A stretch of 43,731 nt of DNA from an uncultured Gammaproteobacteria bacterium (lineage in GTDB: Bacteria > Pseudomonadota > Gammaproteobacteria > Arenicellales > JAANXG01): contig CAMYJT010000013.1 of assembly GCA_947258785.1 (NCBI GenBank), positions 1-43,731 of the forward strand, written 5' to 3'. Positions within the stretch are counted from its first letter, which is position 1. Each line of letters starts with the position of its first letter. The position numbers and the translations under genes were made by a program. The notes beneath the pieces were generated by a model that saw nothing but the letters and a program-made list of their open reading frames with translations, made no database searches and had not been told where the DNA came from. Below are positions 24,420-31,520 of this stretch, piece by piece.

Positions 24420-24737
24420 TCACTTGCCTTTCAGGTATTCCGCCACGGCCTTCAGCTCCTCGTCTGAATAGCCCTGCGCATGGCGATACATCATGGTAGA
24501 CTTTTCTTCTTTCGAGGCAAACGCCTTCATCACATCGACCATGTCGGCAACGTCCATCCCGTTAATGGACGGCATCGGCGCAGCGCCTGTGCCGTCGGTG
24601 CCGTGACAGGTCTCGCATTGGGCGGATAGCAGCGCACCGCGATTCAGCTCGCCGGCGTGGGCGGTACCGGACAGCGCCAGCGCACCCACTAAACCGGCCG
24701 ACAGACCGGTCATCATCACTACGCGTTTCACACTCAT
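24420..24737 (-). CDS. fccA: Monoheme cytochrome c subunit of flavocytochrome c
   Basis: A 105-residue exported cytochrome. A signal peptide ends at TAHA, then CETCH (41-45) binds a single heme, with a probable axial Met at 82 or 83 (STMMYRH). The ending SDEELKAVAEYLKGK is typical of class I cytochromes. It sits directly before fccB, and the two overlap if the fccB GTG is used. It is much smaller than the diheme subunit of Allochromatium and resembles the small monoheme form of green sulfur bacteria. GAGGAGG lies upstream of the ATG. It would accept electrons from the FAD of FccB. Confidence 0.88.
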   Translation of the reverse strand: MSVKRVVMMTGLSAGLVGALALSGTAHAGELNRGALLSAQCETCHGTDGTGAAPMPSINGMDVADMVDVMKAFASKEEKSTMMYRHAQGYSDEELKAVAEYLKGK

Positions 24738-24771
24738 CGTTCGTTTTTCCTCCTCGTGAGTTTTTATGTCT

Positions 24772-24789
24772 GGTCATCCACCGATGACC
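24772..24789. promoter_or_regulatory. Inverted repeat upstream of fccAB
   Basis: GGTCATC (24772-24778) and GATGACC (24783-24789) form a perfect seven-base inverted repeat with a four-base spacer, between the fccA ribosome binding site and a TATATA-rich segment (24803-24810). The position fits an operator or a 5' leader hairpin. No regulator is identified. Confidence 0.35.
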
Positions 24790-24903
24790 GGCTCGGGCTT
24801 CACTATATACCACTCATACCGCCTGGAATAGAGGATTAGCCCGTATTTGTGCCATGCATCCCGATCGATGGTGAAGGGGTGGGCTGGCGGTCACGAAGAT
24901 ATT

Positions 24904-24943
24904 GGGAAATGGGGTTAGAGCAAGACCTCTGACCCCATTTCCC
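24904..24943. repeat. REP-like palindrome, copy 7
   Basis: GGGAAATGGGGT (24904-24915) pairs perfectly with ACCCCATTTCCC (24932-24943). An inner AGAG/CTCT stem extends it. It belongs to the GGGTCAGAG family of copies 5 and 6 but is the longest. Confidence 0.85.
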
Positions 24944-25206
24944 TGGATTGGGTGCGTTAAGAGCGGAACGCCCTGGAGCAATGTGCGGGGCTAGGAGCGT
25001 GTCCGAGCGTCGGATGCTCTTGACTGCGAAAGCGGGAGCGCGGTCGGCCGCCCGGCGGGCCGTGGGTATCAGCGCAATCCGCCACAAACTGGTTACATTG
25101 GTTTATGATAGCGGTATCCGTCGGACGTGCAGCAGTCCGTTCAGCCCCGGTATTACGGGTCCGAGCTGGCGGGTCCACCGCTCACCAACCATCTGGGATA
25201 CACAAT

Positions 25207-25587
25207 ATGAGGTCTCTACGCAAAGCACACATCGCCGGATTGGCGCTTGCCTCCGTTGCCGTGGCGGCCGGTTGCTCCAAAACCGAACCGAGCTTCAAGA
25301 CGGACGTCATGCCCCTTATCGAGGCCAATTGCCACGAGTGCCACCTCCCCGGCGGTGCGGGCTCTGAGAAAAGCGGTTTACTGATGGACAGTTACGAGAA
25401 TCTCATGAAAGGCACCAAGTACGGGCCGATGATTGTCCCGGGGTCGGGGATCTCCAGTTCGCTGTACCTGGTCATCGCCGGTAAAACCGATCTGTCCATC
25501 CGTATGCCTCACGGCAAGCCGCCGTTGTCACAGGACGAGGTCGACACGTTCAAGCAGTGGATCGATTTGGGCGCGAAAAACAACTGA
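25207..25587 (+). CDS. Monoheme cytochrome c lipoprotein
   Basis: A 126-residue protein. The internal ATG at 25207 is chosen because it opens a lipoprotein signal (lipobox VAAGC, C23) and has GGGA upstream; the longer frame has no such signal. CHECH (42-46) binds one heme, followed by LPGGAGSEKSGLLM. The Met in SIRMPHGKPPL (M101) is a likely sixth ligand, and the end DEVDTFKQWIDLGAKNN is typical of the planctomycete-type c-type cytochrome domain. Anchored to a membrane, it could shuttle electrons between FccAB and the downstream multiheme system. That link is inferred from position only. Confidence 0.82.
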   Translation: MRSLRKAHIAGLALASVAVAAGCSKTEPSFKTDVMPLIEANCHECHLPGGAGSEKSGLLMDSYENLMKGTKYGPMIVPGSGISSSLYLVIAGKTDLSIRMPHGKPPLSQDEVDTFKQWIDLGAKNN

Positions 25588-25798
25588 TTGCAGCTGCCGG
25601 GTGGGCGGCTGGACCATGTTGTGCATGTTCTCCGATCTATAACTAACAGTCGGACTAGGTAATTATCGTTCTAAATTGACATTCATCAATAAAAACTGAC
25701 CGTTTTTAAAGAAAAATGACGTTTTCGCGGTCTACGGTACTCGGATTAGATGCTACTCTATGGTTAGGCGGAGTACGGCCGCGGAGCGGTATAGATAT

Positions 25799-26944
25799 AT
25801 GAATGTTGCGGGAATACAGCAGGTTCGAAGTGGTGCCGGGCGTAAGTCGGCGCGCGGTCATCGGTGCGTCGGCGTGCTGGCCGTATTGCTGTTGGCCGGC
25901 TGCACGACGGTGCCGGAGGAACCGGAGGTGCCGCGGATCGTGTGGCCCGAACCGCCAGCGACGGCGCGCATTGAATTTGTCCGCACCATCACCAGCGAAA
26001 AAGACATCAATCAAGAGACGACGTTCAGCGAGAACCTGGTGAATATCCTCGCCGGTGTCAAGCCGCCACCGACCCGCATCGTGCAGCCCATGGGCCTGGC
26101 GGTCTCCGACGACGGTTCGCGTCTGTACGTCTCGAATTTCTCGCCCGGGACAGTATTTGGCTTCGACTTCGATGGCCGGAGGTTCCATAAAATCGAGTCT
26201 CTGGGCTACCCGTCCGGGCTCGCCTTGGACAGCAGCGGCAATCTGTATGTTGTCGAGCAGTACAGGCGCCGGGTCACCATCTTCAACCCCAGCGGGACGA
26301 AGATCGGCGCCATTGTGCACCCCGATCTGGTGCGTCCGAACGGCATTGCCATTGATCGCAAGCGTGGGCGGATATATGTCACCGACACCGGCCGCAACAA
26401 TCGCGGCGAGGACAAACAGGGACACACCGTGCGGGTGTTCAACATGACGGGCGAGCCGATCGGCACGCTGGGCCGGGGCAGGGGTTATGGGCCCGGTTAT
26501 TTTCTGTTTCCGACCTTCATCGAGGTGGACCGGCAGGGTAACGTCTATGTTGCCGATACGGTGAACGCTCGCATCCAGGTCTTCGACCCGGACGGGAACT
26601 ACGTGAGGAGCATCGGGCAGCGGGGCAACGCCTGGGGGATGTTTGACAAGCCCAAAGGCGTTGCCGTGGACAGTTTCGGCAACGTCTATGTGGCGGACTC
26701 GGGCTGGTCAAATGTGCAGATCTTCAACCAGAAGGGCCAGATCCTGATGTTTTTCGGTGGCCGCGGACCGATAGCGGGCCTGCTGATCAACCCGACTGCC
26801 GTTGAGATCGACGCCAACAACCGCATCTATGTGGCGGATTTCATGAACCACCGGATTAATGTGTACCAGCTGGTGAACACGACGTCCGACGACAGCTTCC
26901 GTGTGCCGCCGTCACAGCAGCAGGGCGCGCCGTCGACGGGTTGA
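25799..26944 (+). CDS. NHL-repeat beta-propeller lipoprotein
   Basis: About 381 residues from the ATG at 25799 (an ATG at 25760 adds 13). A lipobox LLAGC follows a short basic N-terminus. From about residue 95 there are about six NHL blades of the form P-x-G-x-A-x-D-x-x-G-x-x-Y-V-x-D: IVQPMGLAVSDDG, YPSGLALDSSGNLYVV, RPNGIAIDRKRGRIYVTD, FIEVDRQGNVYVAD, KPKGVAVDSFGNVYVAD and NPTAVEIDANNRIYVAD. Such propellers occur beside extracellular multiheme cytochromes and are thought to aid their assembly or surface attachment. It opens the multiheme cluster and is paralogous to the propeller at 34026. Confidence 0.87.
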   Translation: MNVAGIQQVRSGAGRKSARGHRCVGVLAVLLLAGCTTVPEEPEVPRIVWPEPPATARIEFVRTITSEKDINQETTFSENLVNILAGVKPPPTRIVQPMGLAVSDDGSRLYVSNFSPGTVFGFDFDGRRFHKIESLGYPSGLALDSSGNLYVVEQYRRRVTIFNPSGTKIGAIVHPDLVRPNGIAIDRKRGRIYVTDTGRNNRGEDKQGHTVRVFNMTGEPIGTLGRGRGYGPGYFLFPTFIEVDRQGNVYVADTVNARIQVFDPDGNYVRSIGQRGNAWGMFDKPKGVAVDSFGNVYVADSGWSNVQIFNQKGQILMFFGGRGPIAGLLINPTAVEIDANNRIYVADFMNHRINVYQLVNTTSDDSFRVPPSQQQGAPSTG

Positions 26945-27018
26945 GGTGAGACTATTGGACAATACCGCTGTATCACAGTCAGTTTTAGTGTGTATCGCTA
27001 AAATTGTGTTAAATTTTT

Positions 27019-27047
27019 TTGAAAATGTGAGGTAACGGTACGATACT
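27019..27047 (+). promoter_or_regulatory. Candidate sigma-70 promoter for the tetraheme cytochrome
   Basis: TTGAAA (27019-27024) and GATACT (27042-27047) are separated by 17 bases within an unusually AT-rich stretch, about 115 bases before the start codon of the tetraheme gene. The -10 matches consensus at four of six positions. Confidence 0.4.
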
Positions 27048-27164
27048 TTATAGTAGCTCAATGTATTTCGATTTCTGCAACACCATAGTTTATTGTTTTA
27101 AGGAGTCCAACTTGTTGGGAAGTTCACATTATTTATTACTAATGCGTACGATAGGGGGTATGCT

Positions 27165-27923
27165 ATGAAGAAGTTAACTGCAATTATTTCCGGTCTCGGG
27201 GCGCTTGCTCTGATCCCGGCCATGACCTGGGCGGCGCCCGGCGATCCCGGTGCCGGTCTGGCCGCCACGAAGCACGACTTTACAACACTGGCGCCGGGGC
27301 CGCCGCCGGTCGGTCTGTGTACGTTCTGCCACACGCCGCATAACGCGAATATCCAATCGCTGCTGTGGAACCATACGCTGAGCGCGAACAACTTTACCTG
27401 GGCGGCCGGTTCGGTGACCATCGGCGGCACGTCGTACTCGTCGTTTAACGGTGCGACTTACAAAGGCCCCAGCGCCAAGTGTCTGAGCTGCCACGACGGC
27501 AGCGTGGCAATCGGCGATGTCGGCTGGTGGAACGGTGGCGTTCCGGGAGCGCCTTTGAGTAACATCAAGATCACTGGTGCCAACCAGAAGGCGACGGTCA
27601 CCGGCGACATGACCGGCAACCACCCGGTGGCAATGCCGTTCCCGTTCGGCGGGGTGGTGAACACCTACAACACCGTGACCAACGGCGCGGCTTCCGTGGG
27701 CAGCGGCTGGCAGGCCGATCCCACCGCAACGGGCATCCGCTTGTACGTCGACGACGGTTCGGGCAACATCAGTGCCGGCACGAATGCGGGCACGACGGGA
27801 ATCGAGTGCACGTCCTGTCACGACCCGCACAACGGGTCCGACGTGGATGATGTATTCTTCCTGCGGGGGAACTTGGGCACCAACACCGCAAACTACATCT
27901 GTGTCAAGTGCCACCTTAAGTAG
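27165..27923 (+). CDS. Secreted tetraheme cytochrome c, OmcE-like (candidate nanowire subunit)
   Basis: A 252-residue exported protein with a strong ribosome binding site (AGGGGG, six bases before ATG) and a signal peptide ending in AMTWA. Four heme sites: CTFCH in GLCTFCHTPHNAN, CLSCH in KCLSCHDGSVAIGD, CTSCH in ECTSCHDPHNG and the terminal CVKCH. The pattern KHDF - CxxCHTPHNA - LWN - CLSCHDGSVA - NHPV - CxSCHDPH - CxxCH is, as I recall it, the layout of OmcE-type tetraheme cytochromes, which polymerise into extracellular filaments in Geobacter. The non-motif His residues (KHDF, TPHN, NHPV, DPHN) can supply the distal ligands. It has its own promoter candidate and a terminator behind it, consistent with high separate expression. 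Filament formation is inference. Confidence 0.85.
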   Translation: MKKLTAIISGLGALALIPAMTWAAPGDPGAGLAATKHDFTTLAPGPPPVGLCTFCHTPHNANIQSLLWNHTLSANNFTWAAGSVTIGGTSYSSFNGATYKGPSAKCLSCHDGSVAIGDVGWWNGGVPGAPLSNIKITGANQKATVTGDMTGNHPVAMPFPFGGVVNTYNTVTNGAASVGSGWQADPTATGIRLYVDDGSGNISAGTNAGTTGIECTSCHDPHNGSDVDDVFFLRGNLGTNTANYICVKCHLK

Positions 27924-28026
27924 AGTTCGACACAAAAAGCGATAAGGGCGGTCCGTCGCGGCAGGACGCGCCGCGTGTGCGCAGTCGAGAACAGGAAGTA
28001 AGGCGCACACCGGGCCAGAGGTTAAG

Positions 28027-28074
28027 CGAGGTTTGGCAAGGGTTGTATAACCCGGCCAAACCTCGTTTTCGTTT
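28027..28074 (+). terminator. Rho-independent terminator after the tetraheme gene
   Basis: CGAGGTTTGGC (28027-28037) and GCCAAACCTCG (28055-28065) are perfect 11-base arms. An inner GGGTT/AACCC stem extends the hairpin, and TTTTCGTTT follows. It separates the tetraheme gene from the 18-heme gene. Confidence 0.9.
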
Positions 28075-28181
28075 GGGCCTCGTCGAGGCGCGTGGCGTGC
28101 GCTAAACTAAACAGGACAGCCCGCCGGTGTGGGTTAGGCGCGACGCTAGAAAAACGGTAAAAAAGGTACTGAGAGCCAGGT

Positions 28182-30974
28182 ATGACATGGGTCGCTAGGA
28201 AGTGGCTGATTCCCTTGTTGGTAGGATGCGGTGTCGTCGCGTTGCTGCCGGCGGGATGCAGCCAAAAGACCCGTTCGATGTTCTTTGACGGCGTCGACTC
28301 CGGTCCACCTCCCCCGACCTCGCGCGTGCGCCAAAACCTGACGCGTGAGGTCAGCCGCCTGGAGCGCGAGCTGGCGCACACGAAGGTGGCGCTGGAGGCC
28401 GCCAAAAAGGCCCCCAGCGGCGAAGACGGGCGGGAGCCGTTGCCGATCGAGGGCGCTAAAGCCTGGCCGGAGGCGGCCGAACTGTTGCCCAAAACCGAGC
28501 ACGGCCGGGTCGACTGGGGCGAGGCGTTGCGCGACGGCACCATCGAACCCAGGCACGGTCTCGAGCCGTCGTCGCCGCGGCAGGCAGTGTTGGACTTCAA
28601 CGTGAAAATCGCCCGCGCCGGTTCCGGGGGCTTTGCGGTCACCTACTCGCACGAGCAACACACGACGTGGCTGACCTGTGACAGCTGCCACCCGGCCATC
28701 TTTCCCCTGGATCGGGATGCGCCGCGCCCGGTTATCACTATGAAAAAAATCCGTGAAGGCCAGTACTGCGGGGCCTGTCACGGCAAGGTCGCGTTCAGCG
28801 TGGAGTACGCCTGTAATCGCTGCCACCAGAGCATGCCCAGTCAAGCGGATTGGAAGCCCGCCGGGCCGCCGCGGGCACCCATCGAGCGGGTGGACAGCTG
28901 GAACGCCGCGGCGCGCCTGCTCCCGGTCAAGTCCGGTGCCCCGGACTGGTCCAAGGCGCTCGACGACGGCGTGGTCAAGCCCCGCGCCGGTTTGGACGAG
29001 GAGACCCCGGACCAGGCTGTGCTGCCTCTCGATATCGAGTTGATCCCGGTCGGTATCGCCGCGTTCAAGGCCGTATTCCCGCACCAGGCGCACACCAAGT
29101 GGCTGGCGTGCAACAACTGCCACATCGGCATCTTTCAGATGAAACGCGGCGCCACTCCGATCACCATGCAGAAAATCAACGAAGGTGAGTACTGCGGCGT
29201 CTGCCACGGCACGGTAGCGTTTCCGGTCGAGGACGCCTGTGCACGGTGTCACACCGGCTTTCCCGGGTCGCCGGAGTGGCAGCCTCAAGAGCCGCCGCGG
29301 GCGCCGATAGAGCGGGTCGCGAATTGGGAAGCCGCGGCCGAAATATTGCCGGTCAAGGGGGCGGCGACGGACTGGTCCAAGGCGCTGGAGGACGGCGTAA
29401 TCAACCCCCGTCCGGGGCTGGACGACACCGCCAAGGACCAGCCAGTCATGCCGCTCAACGTCGAACTGGTGCCGGAGGGCAGCGCCGCCTTCAAGGTGGT
29501 GTTTCCACACCAAGCCCACACCAAGCTGCTCAGCTGCAACAACTGCCACACTGAGATCTTCCAGATGAAGAAGGGCGCCAACCCGATCACCATGAAGAAG
29601 ATCTACGACGGAGAGTACTGCGGTGTCTGTCACGGCAAGGTGGCGTTTCCGGTGCAAGACGCCTGTACGCGCTGCCACACGGGGATCCCGACTCCGGCTG
29701 AGTGGCAGCCCGCCGGACCGCCGCGGGCGCCCATCGAACGGGTGACCAATTGGGACGCGGCGGCCGAATTGCTGCCGGTCAGCCGGGGCGCGCCCGACTG
29801 GTCGAAGGCGCTGGAAGACGGCGTTATCAAGCCCCGTCCGGGGCTGGAGGCGGACGCCAAGGACCAACAGACTTGGCTGATCGATGTGGAGCTGGTGCCG
29901 GAGGGTAGCGCCGCCTTCAAGGCCGTGTTTCCGCATCTGGCTCACACCAAGCTGCTCAGCTGCACGAACTGTCACATCGATATCTTCCAGATGAAGAAGG
30001 GCGCCAGCGAGATCACCATGCAAAAGATCTACGATGGGGAATACTGCGGCGTGTGCCACGGCAAGGTGGCGTTTGCGGTTGACGACGCCTGCACGCGCTG
30101 CCACACGGGGATCCCGGCCCCCGCCGAGTGGCAGCCCGCCGGGCCGCCGCGGGCGCCCATCGAGCAGGCCGCCAGCTGGGCGGCCGCGGAGGCGTTGCTG
30201 CCGGTCAAGCTGGGTGCGCCGGACTGGTCCAAGGCGCTCGAGGACGGCGTGATTAAGCCCCGTCCGGGGCTCGACGACGCGGCCAAGGACCAGCCGGTCA
30301 TGCCGATCGACGTGGAACTGGTGCCGGAGGGCAGCGCCGCGTTCAAGGCCGTGTTTCCGCACCTGGCTCACACCAAGCTGCTCAGCTGTACGAGCTGCCA
30401 CGTCGGTATCTTCCAGATGAAAAAGGGCGCCAGCGAGATCACCATGGAGAAGATCTACGCTGGGGAATACTGCGGCGTCTGTCACGGCAAGGTGGCGTTT
30501 GCGGTCGAAGATGCCTGTTCACGATGTCACACGGGGGTTCCGGCCCCCACGGCGTGGCAGCCTGCCGGGCCGCCGCGGGCGCCCATCGAGCAGGCCGCCA
30601 GCTGGGCGGCGGCGGCCGAATTGCTGCCGGTGACTTTGGGGACCCCAGACTGGTCCAGGGCGCTGGAGGAGGGGGTTGTCAATCCGCGAAATGGATTGGA
30701 CGATGCGGCGCCCGCTCAGACCGTTATGCCACTCAACGTGGAGATGATCCCCGAGGGCAATCCCACGTTCAAAGTTTTGTTTCCACATGAGGCCCATACA
30801 AAATGGTTGACCTGTACGAGTTGCCACACCGACATCTTTCAAATGACAAAGGGTGCGAATCCCATGACCATGGCCCAGATCAACGCGGGCGAGTATTGTG
30901 GTGTCTGCCACGGCAAGGTGGCGTTTCCGCTGACGACCTGCGGACGTTGCCACGCGGCGCTGGCCGGAGGCTGA
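28182..30974 (+). CDS. 18-heme c-type cytochrome lipoprotein of six identical-length triheme modules
   Basis: A 930-residue protein with a lipobox (LPAGC, near residue 26), a coiled coil (about 46-78, RLERELAHTKVALEAAKKA) and six tandem modules. Each module starts with a non-heme part containing W-x-AA-x-x-LLP and PDWSKALEDGVIKPRPGL, then FPHxAHTK, then three CXXCH sites (such as CNNCH, CGVCH, CTRCH), 18 in all. The second heme site of successive modules falls at 28764, 29190, 29616, 30042, 30468 and 30894, exactly 426 bases (142 residues) apart. The triheme part resembles the c7-type triheme domain of cytochrome nanowire proteins. Lipid anchoring in a membrane with a string of hemes suggests a periplasm-spanning or surface electron wire. 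It starts a unit with the next two genes. Confidence 0.9.
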   Translation: MTWVARKWLIPLLVGCGVVALLPAGCSQKTRSMFFDGVDSGPPPPTSRVRQNLTREVSRLERELAHTKVALEAAKKAPSGEDGREPLPIEGAKAWPEAAELLPKTEHGRVDWGEALRDGTIEPRHGLEPSSPRQAVLDFNVKIARAGSGGFAVTYSHEQHTTWLTCDSCHPAIFPLDRDAPRPVITMKKIREGQYCGACHGKVAFSVEYACNRCHQSMPSQADWKPAGPPRAPIERVDSWNAAARLLPVKSGAPDWSKALDDGVVKPRAGLDEETPDQAVLPLDIELIPVGIAAFKAVFPHQAHTKWLACNNCHIGIFQMKRGATPITMQKINEGEYCGVCHGTVAFPVEDACARCHTGFPGSPEWQPQEPPRAPIERVANWEAAAEILPVKGAATDWSKALEDGVINPRPGLDDTAKDQPVMPLNVELVPEGSAAFKVVFPHQAHTKLLSCNNCHTEIFQMKKGANPITMKKIYDGEYCGVCHGKVAFPVQDACTRCHTGIPTPAEWQPAGPPRAPIERVTNWDAAAELLPVSRGAPDWSKALEDGVIKPRPGLEADAKDQQTWLIDVELVPEGSAAFKAVFPHLAHTKLLSCTNCHIDIFQMKKGASEITMQKIYDGEYCGVCHGKVAFAVDDACTRCHTGIPAPAEWQPAGPPRAPIEQAASWAAAEALLPVKLGAPDWSKALEDGVIKPRPGLDDAAKDQPVMPIDVELVPEGSAAFKAVFPHLAHTKLLSCTSCHVGIFQMKKGASEITMEKIYAGEYCGVCHGKVAFAVEDACSRCHTGVPAPTAWQPAGPPRAPIEQAASWAAAAELLPVTLGTPDWSRALEEGVVNPRNGLDDAAPAQTVMPLNVEMIPEGNPTFKVLFPHEAHTKWLTCTSCHTDIFQMTKGANPMTMAQINAGEYCGVCHGKVAFPLTTCGRCHAALAGG

Positions 30975-30976
30975 CG

Positions 30977-31312
30977 ATGACGATGCGCTCACTCGCAGCG
31001 GGGGTGTTGATGGTGTTGATGCTGGTTGCCGGCGCCGCCCACGCGGTGCTCGGTGACGTGAAGTTCCAGCGCGAAGAGGGCGGTGGTGACGCGGCCGGCA
31101 GTACACCTCCGGCGGTTTTCCCGCACTGGAAGCACCGAATTCAATACAAATGCTATGTCTGCCATCCGGCGATTTTTCAGATGAAGGCCGGCGCCAACGA
31201 CATCACCATGGAGCAGATACTGGCGGGCAAATTCTGCGGCACCTGTCACAACGGCAAGCAGGCGTGGGCGGTGGGCTTCGACACCTGCCCGAAGTGCCAT
31301 GTCGATGAATGA
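30977..31312 (+). CDS. Triheme c7-like periplasmic cytochrome
   Basis: A 111-residue protein. The ATG at 30977 is preceded by GGAGG six bases before it and begins two bases after the previous stop. A signal peptide ends near GAAHA. The mature part is one copy of the triheme half of the neighbouring 18-heme protein: FPHWKHRIQYKCYVCH, IFQMKAGANDITM, KFCGTCHNGKQ and TCPKCH. It could shuttle electrons through the periplasm between the inner-membrane or FccAB side and the larger conduit. It may be the ancestor or a single-unit derivative of the repeated module. Confidence 0.88.
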   Translation: MTMRSLAAGVLMVLMLVAGAAHAVLGDVKFQREEGGGDAAGSTPPAVFPHWKHRIQYKCYVCHPAIFQMKAGANDITMEQILAGKFCGTCHNGKQAWAVGFDTCPKCHVDE

Positions 31313-31520
31313 GCTACAATAATTAGTGCTGACCGAGGGACGTCCGGTCCACTGACAGCGACGTTGTGTATGCGCTCACCCGAATCATGGACACGTGCGG
31401 TCCGTCTGGGCGCGAGCGCATCCCGATGCCTCCGATCCGGTTGGAACACAGCGCGATGCCGCGTAACGGCCGAGATGATCGCTGACGACAACAACGAGAA
31501 TTGCTGGCCCTGGGAGCACC

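Larger units (their letters stand above)
24738..25206. other. Divergent intergenic region between fccA and a heme lipoprotein gene
   Basis: About 470 bases holding the inverted repeat at 24772 and the long palindrome at 24904. Open frames here run into the downstream gene and are not supported. Confidence 0.5.

Noticed and set aside
24948..25206. Longer start for the monoheme lipoprotein, or a separate upstream gene
   Set aside because: The upstream frame is Arg-rich and lacks a signal. The ATG at 25207 directly opens a lipoprotein signal.
28146..30485. A 779-codon open frame on the minus strand opposite the 18-heme gene
   Set aside because: It is the antisense shadow of a GC-rich repeated gene. 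The product is a repetitive Arg/Leu/Gly-rich string without family features, while the plus strand carries 18 heme motifs.
28182..31312. Repeated 426-base units as a CRISPR or satellite array
   Set aside because: The repeats encode an intact protein with heme motifs in frame throughout.
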